NCBI GenBank assembly: GCA_905216025.1 | Contig: CAJMSE010000017.1 | Location: 22,558 to 86,557, forward strand | Length of the DNA stretch: 64,000 nt | Source: an uncultured bacterium | GTDB lineage: Bacteria > Bacteroidota > Bacteroidia > Bacteroidales > Bacteroidaceae | Direction: 5' to 3' | Shown here: positions 44,782-53,190 of the stretch, in pieces | Layout: each line of letters begins with the position of its first letter | Position numbering within the stretch: the stretch's first letter is position 1 | Position numbers and translations under genes: made by a program | Notes under the pieces: model-generated | Database searches by the model: none | Told to the model about the DNA's origin: nothing | What the model saw: the letters and a program-made list of their open reading frames with translations, nothing else

Positions 44782-45623
44782 GCCTTAAAGCTCATGTCCA
44801 GGCCTTTTACTGAATGGGTCAGGGCACCGACAGAGATGAAATCGACGCCGCACTCGGCATAATCGCGTATGGTATCGAACGTGATACCGCCACTCGACTC
44901 CACCTCATAACGGCCTCCGACAAGCTCCACGGCCTTCTTCGTGTCGTCTGTGGAGAAGTTGTCAAGCATGATGCGGTCCACTCCGCCGAAGCCGAGCACC
45001 TGCTTCAGTTCGTCGAAGTTCCTTACCTCAATCTCTATCTTGAGGTCCATGCCCTTCTCTTTCAGATATTCATGACAGCGGCTTATGGCGTTGGTGATAC
45101 CTCCGGCAAAGTCTACATGATTGTCTTTCAGCAGTATCATGTCGAAGAGGCCGATGCGGTGGTTACATCCGCCGCCAATCTTCACGGCCTGCTTCTCGAG
45201 CATACGCATTCCCGGTGTGGTCTTGCGGGTGTCGAGCACACGGGTCTTCGTTCCGGCGAGACGCTCCACATACCTGTTCGTCATAGTGGCGATGCCGCTC
45301 ATGCGCTGCATGATATTGAGCATGAGACGCTCGGTCTGAAGCAGAGAGCGCACCTTTCCGGTGACAATCATAGCCACATCGCCCACCTTCACATGGGCGC
45401 CGTCACTGATAAGGACCTCCACCTGCATCGACGGGTCAAAGCGGGCAAAGACCTCCTTGGCCACCTCTATGCCGGCAAGGATTCCATCCTCCTTTATGAG
45501 GAGCTTCGATTTACCCATCGCATCCTCGGGTATGCAGCACAGAGTAGTATGATCTCCGTCGCCGATATCCTCTGCAAAAGACAGGTCTATGAGCCTGTCG
45601 GTCAATTCGTCTACACTTAACAT
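44775..45623 (-). CDS. nadC: Nicotinate-nucleotide pyrophosphorylase
   Basis: NadC turns quinolinate and PRPP into nicotinate mononucleotide in de novo NAD synthesis. The 282 residues contain RVLDTRKTTPGMRMLEKQAV (seen as DTRKTTPGMR), KIGGGCNHRIGL and EVESSGGI. With nadE at 3.66 kb this is the second NAD gene of the window. It lies 27 nt after the OMP gene and overlaps the M23 gene by 7 nt. Confidence 0.95.
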   Translation of the reverse strand: MLSVDELTDRLIDLSFAEDIGDGDHTTLCCIPEDAMGKSKLLIKEDGILAGIEVAKEVFARFDPSMQVEVLISDGAHVKVGDVAMIVTGKVRSLLQTERLMLNIMQRMSGIATMTNRYVERLAGTKTRVLDTRKTTPGMRMLEKQAVKIGGGCNHRIGLFDMILLKDNHVDFAGGITNAISRCHEYLKEKGMDLKIEIEVRNFDELKQVLGFGGVDRIMLDNFSTDDTKKAVELVGGRYEVESSGGITFDTIRDYAECGVDFISVGALTHSVKGLDMSFKAC

Positions 45624-45650
45624 TGTTATGTTCGGTTTTGTATTATGTGA

Positions 45651-46133
45651 TTATAAATAAACTCCGAATCCTATACGGAAGCCTACCGTGCTGTAGTCGC
45701 TATGGCTCTTGAACGACTGGTTGTAGTAAATCTCCGGCTCAATGGTCACCGTATGGCTTATGAAGAAGGCATAGCCCACCTGCAGGCTCGGCATGAAATC
45801 GTCGTAGGAGCAGTTTGAATGGAGATAGCTCACCGACGCACCGAGGTACAGTCCGTTCTGAACGATATAGTATCTCGCACCCACACCGGCCATCAACGAG
45901 GCGGGCACGTCGTTCTTCTTGTCATATCCTATCTGGCCGGTGACCATCAGGTCGTCACTGAACAGATATCCGGCCTTAGCCTGCAGGCCGAAGGAGCCTT
46001 TCTCTTCACCATTATAACTCAGGTTCAACCCCGACAGAGAGGAACCAACATATATCTTACCTTTCTCAAACTGGGCACTTGCAGATAATGTCATCACTAA
46101 GGCGACAATTACCATCGATAGTTTTCTAATCAT
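45651..46133 (-). CDS. Outer-membrane beta-barrel protein, small
   Basis: The protein of about 160 residues has a signal peptide (MIRKLSMVIVALVMTLSASAQ). It then shows alternating amphipathic strands ending in an aromatic/hydrophobic C-terminus (VGFRIGFGVYL), as in OmpX/OmpA-like barrels. Function unknown. The longer frame to 46232 overlaps cstA and lacks a signal, so Met at 46133 is chosen, 4 nt after cstA. Confidence 0.85.
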   Translation of the reverse strand: MIRKLSMVIVALVMTLSASAQFEKGKIYVGSSLSGLNLSYNGEEKGSFGLQAKAGYLFSDDLMVTGQIGYDKKNDVPASLMAGVGARYYIVQNGLYLGASVSYLHSNCSYDDFMPSLQVGYAFFISHTVTIEPEIYYNQSFKSHSDYSTVGFRIGFGVYL

Positions 46134-46137
46134 AATA

Positions 46138-47607
46138 TTACTGGTTTTTAGTTGTTTTCTTATACCTCCTGTACCACACGACAAACCACGCGGCTGCAAT
46201 GACAAGCGGCACTGCCCCCAAGCTGTAGGCAACTGCCGGCGGCAAATGGAACGCCTGCTTTGATATAAAAAGGAACGTGGAGCATACGGTGGTCATGAAT
46301 AACGCCGGTATCAGGGTGATGATATATGGCTTCCTTTCCTGCACGAGATAGACGGTGATGGTCCATAAAGTGAAGACGGACAAGGCCTGGTTGGCCCATC
46401 CGAAATACTGCCAAATGACATTGAAGCCGTTTGGACTACCTATCTGCCACAGCAAAAGGAGTATAGACGAGATGAAAAGCGGGATGCAGATATACATGCG
46501 CTGCATTATAGACCGCTGGTTGAGATTGATGAACTCGGCGATGACAAGGCGGGCAGAACGGAACGCCGTGTCGCCGCTGGTAATCGGAGCGGCCACGACA
46601 CCGAGCAGGGCGAGTACCCCGCCGACTACACCGAGCCATTCGCGGCATATTATATCTACGACCGCGGGAGCCGAAGTGTGGAATCCGAAGTCTCTCAATG
46701 TCGTCAGAACCTCATATCCAGGAGCGGGTTCGCCATAGAAGAAGTATGCCGAGACTGTGGCCCATATCAGGGCAACGACACCCTCTGTTATCATTGAGCC
46801 GTAGAAAATGTTGCGCCCCATGCGCTCACTCTTCACGCAACGGGCCATCAACGGGCTCTGAGTGGCATGGAAACCGCTGATTGCTCCACAGGCAATGGTG
46901 ATGAAAAGACATGGGAATATGGGGTCTGTCCACGACTCGTCGACTTTCATTGCGGTATTTCCGAGCCCGTCCCAAAATTCCGGAAGCTGCGGCATCTTGA
47001 TAAAAAGGACAATCATTAGGGCGAACGCCATGAACAGCAGGGATATCGCAAAGAGCGGATATATCTTGCCTATTATCTTGTCGATAGGAAGCATCGTTGC
47101 CACGATATAATATGCAAATATAATAAATATCCACATCGTAGACGAGCCTCCGATTGACTGGAGTATCTCCGCCGGACTATAGACAAAGACCGTTCCCACC
47201 ATCATGAGGAGCAAGACGGTGAATACAAGCATTATCTTCTTCGTCGTCCGACCGAGGTATTTGCCTATCAGTTCCGGCAGACCGGCTCCCCCGTTGCGCA
47301 TCGAGAGCATCCCGCTGAAGTAATCGTGCGTGGCGCCGGCGAATATGCATCCGAGCACTATCCACAGATAGCTTGATGTTCCGAACTTCGCGCCCATGAT
47401 GGCACCGAATATCGGACCAGTACCGGCGATGTTAAGGAACTGTATCATAAAGATTTTCCAGTTCGGAAGCACCATAAAGTCAACCCCGTCGCATTTTGAA
47501 ACGGCAGGCGTCACCCTGTCATCAGGTCCGAACACACGCTCGACAAAACGCCCGTAAAGGAAAAAGCCGAGTACTAAAGCAATCAAGCTGATTATAAAAG
47601 ATATCAT
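46138..47607 (-). CDS. cstA: Carbon starvation protein A, peptide transporter
   Basis: The 489-residue membrane protein with about 12-14 helices shows CstA hallmarks (NIAGTGPIFGAIMGAKFG, ATHDYFSGMLSMRNGG). E. coli CstA (701 aa) imports peptides or pyruvate under starvation. The shorter form is usual in Bacteroidota. I take Met at 47607 (MISFIISLIALVLGF) because the frame upstream crosses the promoter box. First gene of the cstA-OMP-nadC-M23-C69 run. Confidence 0.93.
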   Translation of the reverse strand: MISFIISLIALVLGFFLYGRFVERVFGPDDRVTPAVSKCDGVDFMVLPNWKIFMIQFLNIAGTGPIFGAIMGAKFGTSSYLWIVLGCIFAGATHDYFSGMLSMRNGGAGLPELIGKYLGRTTKKIMLVFTVLLLMMVGTVFVYSPAEILQSIGGSSTMWIFIIFAYYIVATMLPIDKIIGKIYPLFAISLLFMAFALMIVLFIKMPQLPEFWDGLGNTAMKVDESWTDPIFPCLFITIACGAISGFHATQSPLMARCVKSERMGRNIFYGSMITEGVVALIWATVSAYFFYGEPAPGYEVLTTLRDFGFHTSAPAVVDIICREWLGVVGGVLALLGVVAAPITSGDTAFRSARLVIAEFINLNQRSIMQRMYICIPLFISSILLLLWQIGSPNGFNVIWQYFGWANQALSVFTLWTITVYLVQERKPYIITLIPALFMTTVCSTFLFISKQAFHLPPAVAYSLGAVPLVIAAAWFVVWYRRYKKTTKNQ

Positions 47608-47630
47608 ATTCTTTAGTCGTTTAATGTATG

Positions 47631-47638
47631 CAAAAGTA
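47631..47638 (-). promoter_or_regulatory. Putative -7 box of cstA
   Basis: TACTTTTG followed by CA on the minus strand, 24 nt before the ATG. Only a weak -33 match is visible. It is close to the plus-strand promoter at 47648-47678; the two share about 40 bp. Confidence 0.55.
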
Positions 47639-47647
47639 ACCATTTAA

Positions 47648-47678
47648 TTTGAATTATGGAAAAATAATCATAACTTTG
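47648..47678 (+). promoter_or_regulatory. Promoter of the GHL10 gene
   Basis: TTTG (47648-47651) and TAACTTTG (47671-47678) are separated by 19 nt and followed by CATG. The predicted leader is about 17 nt. It is divergent from the cstA promoter. Confidence 0.7.
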
Positions 47679-47701
47679 CATGTAAATAGCCCATCAATAA
47701 C

Positions 47702-49402
47702 ATGAATGTAGTGAATCCGACAGATAATATCCGACTTCTGATAACCACCTTATTTATATATATAACGTGCATGACGGCGAGCGCACAGCCAGCCGTCCCC
47801 AAGCATGAGGTAAGGGCCGTATGGCTGACAACGATCGGAGGACTCGACTGGCCGCACTCGTATTCAAGGTCTGAACTTTCCGAAAAAAAACAGAAGAAAG
47901 AGCTATGCGACATCCTCGACAGGCTGAAAGCGGCAAACATAAACACCGTATTGCTCCAGACGAGGATACGAGGGACGGTCATATACCCGTCGGTCTATGA
48001 GCCGTGGGATGGCTGCCTGTCCGGCATTCCGGGGGTATCGCCCGGATATGATGCACTGGAGTTTGCCATAGAAGAATGCCACAAACGCGGCATGGAGCTT
48101 CATGCATGGGTGGTGACGATTCCCGTAGGGCAATGGAACGGAGCCGGATGCAAGGCATTGAGAAAGAAAAGGCCCGGACTTCTGCATAGAATCGGAAACG
48201 AGGGATTCATGAATCCTGAGCAAAGGCAGACCGCTGGGTATCTGGCGGATATATGCCGGGAAATCACCGGAAACTATGACGTGGACGGAATACACCTTGA
48301 TTACATAAGATATCCCGAGACTTGGAAGATTAAAGTCAGCCGAGAACAGGGACGGCGGCATATCACCGACATAGTAAGGAGCATAAACATGGCTGTCAAG
48401 GAGATAAAACCCTGGGTGAAGATAAGCTGCTCGCCGATAGGCAAGTTCGATGATCTGACGAGGTATTGGAGCCATGGATGGAACGCATATACAAGGACGT
48501 GCCAGGACGCGCAGGGCTGGATGAGGGACGGACTGATGGACGAGGTCTTCCCGATGATGTACTTCAAGGACAACCAGTTCTTTCCCTTCGCCCTCGACTG
48601 GAAAGAGAACAGCTACGGACGCATCGTCGCCGCCGGCCTCGGCATCTACTTCATGGCGCCGGGCGAAAGGGATTGGCCGCTCGATATCTTTAAGAGGAAG
48701 ATGAACGTACTCAGGAGCAACGGACTCGGACTGGCATTTTTCCGCTCTAAATTCTTCACAGACGACATCAAGGGGATATACGGCTTCACTGCAACGGAGA
48801 TGAACAAGTACCCAGCCCTGATACCCGCTATGACATGGCAGACCGACATCACCCCTTCCGCCCCGACGTCGATACACACCTATGAGACAGCCGACGGCTT
48901 CTGCATATCATGGAGCGGAGCCTCTGACAGGTCGGATTCGCCGAACATTCTGTACAACATCTATGCCTCACCGACATATCCTGTCGACATTACGGACGCC
49001 CGTAACCTGATTGCCGCAAGGCATCCGAAAGAGCATCTGTATATCGAAACCGCATCAAACGGAAGGATACAGAGATATTACTACGCCGTAACGGCAATGA
49101 ACAGATACGGCAATGAGAGCGAAGCGGCCTCCACACGACCAGCCGAACAATACCGGAACAGACGCCTGCTGGAAAACGACGGCCGCACCCTGACCGTGCC
49201 GAAGAAGGATAACAGCATGGACGCCGACTACCTGCTGGTTGAGACAATGACGGGAACCATCATCGCAACAAAGCCCTATACAGGCTGCAAGATAAGCATA
49301 TACGATATTCCTGAAGGAATGTACACGCTGAGGACGCTCAACCGCAAAGGTACCACCCACAGGCTTGGACACTTCATCATAAAGCGCACGAAGCAGCGGT
49401 AA
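47702..49402 (+). CDS. GHL10-family glycosylhydrolase-like lipidless secreted protein
   Basis: The 566 residues have a signal peptide (LLITTLFIYITCMTASAQ). A GHL10/DUF187 TIM-barrel follows (EVRAVWLTTIGGLDWP, then VDGIHLDYIRYP with the likely catalytic acids). An FN3-like domain lies near 385-480 and a small beta domain forms the end. This group acts on glycans, probably peptidoglycan-related or bacterial polysaccharide, in the periplasm or at the surface. The substrate is not shown by sequence. It is followed after 64 nt by ruvC. Confidence 0.9.
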   Translation: MNVVNPTDNIRLLITTLFIYITCMTASAQPAVPKHEVRAVWLTTIGGLDWPHSYSRSELSEKKQKKELCDILDRLKAANINTVLLQTRIRGTVIYPSVYEPWDGCLSGIPGVSPGYDALEFAIEECHKRGMELHAWVVTIPVGQWNGAGCKALRKKRPGLLHRIGNEGFMNPEQRQTAGYLADICREITGNYDVDGIHLDYIRYPETWKIKVSREQGRRHITDIVRSINMAVKEIKPWVKISCSPIGKFDDLTRYWSHGWNAYTRTCQDAQGWMRDGLMDEVFPMMYFKDNQFFPFALDWKENSYGRIVAAGLGIYFMAPGERDWPLDIFKRKMNVLRSNGLGLAFFRSKFFTDDIKGIYGFTATEMNKYPALIPAMTWQTDITPSAPTSIHTYETADGFCISWSGASDRSDSPNILYNIYASPTYPVDITDARNLIAARHPKEHLYIETASNGRIQRYYYAVTAMNRYGNESEAASTRPAEQYRNRRLLENDGRTLTVPKKDNSMDADYLLVETMTGTIIATKPYTGCKISIYDIPEGMYTLRTLNRKGTTHRLGHFIIKRTKQR

Positions 49403-49451
49403 GAATGTCGAAGAATAACGGATATAAGTCGTCTATGTCGTCTTTTTATTG

Positions 49452-49459
49452 TAATTTTG
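49452..49459 (+). promoter_or_regulatory. Putative -7 box of ruvC
   Basis: TAATTTTG followed by CC lies 7 nt before the ruvC ATG. It would give a transcript with almost no leader. No clear -33 TTTG is seen. Confidence 0.5.
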
Positions 49460-49466
49460 CCTCTTC

Positions 49467-50024
49467 ATGGAAAGAATAATATTGGGAATAGACCCCGGAA
49501 CGAACATTATGGGATACGGAGTGCTGAGAGTTGTCGACGGCAAAGCCAGCCTCGTGACCATGGGCATCATAGACCTGCGCAAGTATGGGGATGCCTATCT
49601 GAAGCTCGGACATATCTTCGAGAGGGTCACGGGGATTATCGAGGCTTACCTTCCGGACGAGATGGCCATCGAAGCGCCTTTCTTCGGGAAGAACATCCAG
49701 TCGATGCTGAAACTCGGAAGGGCACAGGGCACGGCCATCGCAGCCGCCATACAACGGGGAGTCACGATACGGGAATATGCCCCGATGAAAATCAAGATGG
49801 CCATCACCGGACAGGGACAGGCATCGAAGGAGCAGGTAGCGGGCATGCTGCAACGGCTCCTTAACATCAAGGACAGCGAGATGTGCGACTTCATGGACGC
49901 GACAGACGCCCTCGGAGCTGCATATTGTCATTACCTGCAGATGAAAGCGCCGGCATCCCAGGCGCACTATAAAGGATGGAAAGACTTTGTCATTAAGAAC
50001 CAGACAAGAGTATGCAAAAAGTAA
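49467..50024 (+). CDS. ruvC: Holliday junction endonuclease RuvC
   Basis: RuvC cleaves Holliday junctions with the RuvAB motor. The 185 residues show acidic active-site residues in GIDPGTNIMGYG (Asp8), AIEAPFFGKN (Glu69) and FMDATDALGAAYCH (Asp residues near 143-146). The N-terminus MERIILGIDPG is the typical start. It overlaps the next gene by 13 nt. Confidence 0.96.
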   Translation: MERIILGIDPGTNIMGYGVLRVVDGKASLVTMGIIDLRKYGDAYLKLGHIFERVTGIIEAYLPDEMAIEAPFFGKNIQSMLKLGRAQGTAIAAAIQRGVTIREYAPMKIKMAITGQGQASKEQVAGMLQRLLNIKDSEMCDFMDATDALGAAYCHYLQMKAPASQAHYKGWKDFVIKNQTRVCKK

Positions 50025-51487
50025 TTGAGATACGTGACGGAATCGTACGCATGCCGGAATGGAGGATGAAACAGCCGGTAAATATGGAAATTTTGGCCGG
50101 CGAACACATCGCCATCACCGGCCCGAACGGAAGCGGAAAATCTATGCTGGTGGACATTATCACACAGAAGCATCCCCTATTGGGCGACTGGCCGCGGTAC
50201 GATTTCCACCCGAACGGCAGCGACTCCGTTGCCGACAACATCAAATACATATCTTTCAAGGATACATATGGCGACAGTACGAGCTATTTTCTGCAACTCA
50301 GATGGAACCAGCAAGAGATAGACGAGAGCATCCCGACCGTCAAGTCACTGCTTGACAACGCATGCAGCACATTCAGCAGCAATACCGTTCCGGAAGCGCG
50401 CAAGAGCCACATACTGGAGCTTTTCGGCCTGAACGACCTGCTGGACAAAAGGATAATACTGCTGTCAAGCGGCGAATTGCGTAAGTTTCAGATTGCCAAA
50501 GCACTGTTTTCAGGCCCCCGGGTGCTGATAATGGACAACCCGTTCATCGGTCTCGACAAAGAGACACGCGGCCAACTGACCGCACTTCTTGAGACCTTAT
50601 CAGCCGAAAACGGGCTTCAGATAATCATCGTCGTATCGAAGGCAAGCGACATTCCGGCTTTCATCACGCACGTAATAGAGGTTAACGGCATGGTTGTCTC
50701 TCCCAAAATATCAAGGGAAGAGTTCTTACAGAAGTGTCAGGAATCACCCGAGAAAGCATCATGTAATGACATTGAAGAAGCCATCATCACGCTGCCGGTC
50801 AAGGCTTCACGACGCATTTCGCCGGAGATTGTAAGGATGCTGGATGTCTGCATCAGATACGGAGACAGGACAATACTCAGTAATCTCAACTGGACGGTAA
50901 ACAGCGGAGAGCGCTGGTCGCTGAGCGGAAGGAACGGATCGGGCAAGAGCACGCTGCTGTCGCTCATCTGTGCGGATAATCCTCAGAGCTACGCCTGCGA
51001 CATATCGCTGTTCGGCAACAAACGCGGGACGGGAGAGACGATATGGGAAATAAAGAAGCACATCGGCTATGTGTCTCCTGAAATGCACCGCGCCTATCAG
51101 AAAAACCTGCCCGCAATACGCATCGTCGCAAGCGGACTGAGTGATTCCATCGGCCTCTATGCCAAGCCGAAAGCAAGCGAATACGACACATGCAGATGGT
51201 GGATGCGCATATTCGGTATCGAACGATTCGAGAATACGCCGTTCCTTAAGCTCTCAAGTGGCGAGCAACGCCTCGTATTGCTTGCCCGCGCGTTCGTCAA
51301 GGACCCGGACCTGCTCATACTCGACGAGCCCCTCCACGGTCTTGACGACGCTAACTGCTCACTTGTAAAGGGCATTATCGAGGCCTTCAGCAAAAGGCAG
51401 GACAAGACCATCATCATGGTAACGCACTACACCGACGAACTGCCGGCATGTATAGACAGACATCTCACGCTGACAAAGAATAACTGA
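50012..51487 (+). CDS. ModF-like double ABC ATPase
   Basis: The 491 residues contain two ABC domains without membrane segments. Walker A motifs are GPNGSGKSM near 38 and GRNGSGKST near 310. Signatures are LSSGELRK and LSSGEQRL. Walker B motifs are VLIMDNPFIGLD (Asn in place of Glu) and LLILDEPLHGLD. The arrangement matches ModF/PhrA, a stand-alone family associated with molybdate or photorepair genes. The first catalytic Glu replacement suggests only the second site is fully active. No permease lies nearby. Confidence 0.88.
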   Translation: MQKVIEIRDGIVRMPEWRMKQPVNMEILAGEHIAITGPNGSGKSMLVDIITQKHPLLGDWPRYDFHPNGSDSVADNIKYISFKDTYGDSTSYFLQLRWNQQEIDESIPTVKSLLDNACSTFSSNTVPEARKSHILELFGLNDLLDKRIILLSSGELRKFQIAKALFSGPRVLIMDNPFIGLDKETRGQLTALLETLSAENGLQIIIVVSKASDIPAFITHVIEVNGMVVSPKISREEFLQKCQESPEKASCNDIEEAIITLPVKASRRISPEIVRMLDVCIRYGDRTILSNLNWTVNSGERWSLSGRNGSGKSTLLSLICADNPQSYACDISLFGNKRGTGETIWEIKKHIGYVSPEMHRAYQKNLPAIRIVASGLSDSIGLYAKPKASEYDTCRWWMRIFGIERFENTPFLKLSSGEQRLVLLARAFVKDPDLLILDEPLHGLDDANCSLVKGIIEAFSKRQDKTIIMVTHYTDELPACIDRHLTLTKNN

Positions 51488-51512
51488 CAACTATATAATA
51501 AGGTATAAAACA

Positions 51513-52001
51513 ATGAGAAAACTATTATTATCCATCGCCTTCGCACTGACTTCGTTCTACACGGCAAATGGCCAGGAAGTATACAACGAGATAAAGAACA
51601 GCGCGGCAAACATCGTCTCCGACCCTACCACCAACGACATGGTAAGGCAGATTAACCAGTTCAAAGTGGACGCATTGGACTATCTGCTGGTGAAGATGCG
51701 TGAGCAGATGCCTGACTCTTCGACGACGTTTCTCGACAAAGAGGCTTATGCCTTGAACAATTTTGTCAACTTCTTCATACAGGAAATCATCAAGAATAAA
51801 GACATGCCGCAAGCTCATCAGGTAAAGATAATGAAGCTTTTTATGGACGCCTCGTTCTCGAACCCTCTGTTTGAAGACCCGGAAAAGGATATCACCCTCA
51901 TATACTATGCTGACGAGAAATGCCTCACACGGTTCTCACTCGATACCGACTGGAGGAAAGCCGTGGCCGCAATAGTAATGGAAATGAAAGACAATCTATA
52001 G
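51513..52001 (+). CDS. Hypothetical secreted protein
   Basis: A 162-residue protein with a signal peptide (LLLSIAFALTSFYTANGQ) and a mostly helical mature part (FKVDALDYLLVKMREQMP, FVNFFIQEIIKNKD). I do not recognise a domain name, though similar short secreted proteins exist in Bacteroidota. It lies 25 nt after the ModF-like gene. Its stop codon abuts the stop of the convergent gene with no base between. Confidence 0.75.
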   Translation: MRKLLLSIAFALTSFYTANGQEVYNEIKNSAANIVSDPTTNDMVRQINQFKVDALDYLLVKMREQMPDSSTTFLDKEAYALNNFVNFFIQEIIKNKDMPQAHQVKIMKLFMDASFSNPLFEDPEKDITLIYYADEKCLTRFSLDTDWRKAVAAIVMEMKDNL

Positions 52002-53147
52002 TCATTCGTATTTATAATACCACCAATATGTTCCCGAATACTGATTATATACGGCGTGCTTGCATGCCGTATGATCAGTATATTTCCGCTCCAAAGCCTG
52101 CATATCGTTGAAATCCGTATCCATAACATCATCATGATAGACCACCAAAGGATTTGAACGGGAATGTACATACAGGGTCAGGGCTTCACGGTAATGCCTC
52201 GGCAGACTGTCATTTATCCCATAAAAGCCACGCAGCGAAGAGACAAAGGCATCAAGATTCCTGTCTATAAGATATCCGCAAAGCACATAATCCTTCACGG
52301 CTTCCGTTGCCTGACCGCCAAGACGGAGGCATTTCACATAAGTCTTTGCATCCATCCACTTCAGTGGCCGCGCCCCCAACAGCTTGTAAATACTGTCATT
52401 TGACAATATCAGGCACTGCGTACCGGATGCCGTCGGTATGAGGTCGCTGCCAGAACTGCATCTTACCGGATAAGTGAACAGCTCATCACCGAGCCGGCCC
52501 TGCCTTGCAAGGGCAAACGCACGCAACATCGTCAGGCAGCTGTCCGTCTCCTGAGATTCCTTCCCAACCATCAGCGCAGCCTCATAATCACCATGCTTCA
52601 AGCATCTCTCCATCTCCAGCCGGTAGTGGAGCACGTCATTGGAATTGCCTGTCATGCCGACCATGAAGAACATTGCCGCCATCTGAAGCATGTTTATCCA
52701 CATGGTACGGGAAAACAATCCCATCGGCCCGTCCTTGACAAGGAGGTTCCGCAGGAATGCCGTCACAGCATACCACAGCACCAGCACCACCGGAACAGCC
52801 CATACTGAGACTCCCATGCAGAAGCCCGTCTCATAGCAATAATCCACATCTGACATCACAGCCAGCAGGAACAACGACGGGAAATAAGTCAGGGCATAGG
52901 TATAACGGTGTGGCTTCATGGCGAGACCGACACCAAACTGAAGCGCCATGAGCACCACAGTAATCAACACTGCACCGACCAAACCGTCATAATGGGTGAC
53001 TCCCTTGCTCAGCACATGCTGCGCCATGGCAAGCAAATTAGCCTGGCTGAAATAAAGATAGACAAATGAAAATAGACAAAAAGCAATAGCACATACCGTC
53101 CGTAAGACGATAGTGCTATTGCGTGTATAAGAATTTTTGCTGCTCAT
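52002..53147 (-). CDS. Membrane protein with soluble C-terminus, DUF6057-like
   Basis: The 381 residues have about five helices in the first 190 (TVCAIAFCLFSFVYLYF, VGAVLITVVLMALQFGVGL, YFPSLFLLAVMS, VWAVPVVLVLWYAV, WINMLQMAAMFFMVGM). A helical, TPR-like soluble part follows (MERCLKHGDYEAALMVG). I believe it matches the N-terminal part of DUF6057, but the family name is uncertain. Last gene of the MORN-YhcH-glgB run, 43 nt after glgB. Confidence 0.7.
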   Translation of the reverse strand: MSSKNSYTRNSTIVLRTVCAIAFCLFSFVYLYFSQANLLAMAQHVLSKGVTHYDGLVGAVLITVVLMALQFGVGLAMKPHRYTYALTYFPSLFLLAVMSDVDYCYETGFCMGVSVWAVPVVLVLWYAVTAFLRNLLVKDGPMGLFSRTMWINMLQMAAMFFMVGMTGNSNDVLHYRLEMERCLKHGDYEAALMVGKESQETDSCLTMLRAFALARQGRLGDELFTYPVRCSSGSDLIPTASGTQCLILSNDSIYKLLGARPLKWMDAKTYVKCLRLGGQATEAVKDYVLCGYLIDRNLDAFVSSLRGFYGINDSLPRHYREALTLYVHSRSNPLVVYHDDVMDTDFNDMQALERKYTDHTACKHAVYNQYSGTYWWYYKYE

Positions 53148-53190
53148 AAGTCAAGAGTCATTTTGCTCTTCCCTGATAATTCTTCTTTAC

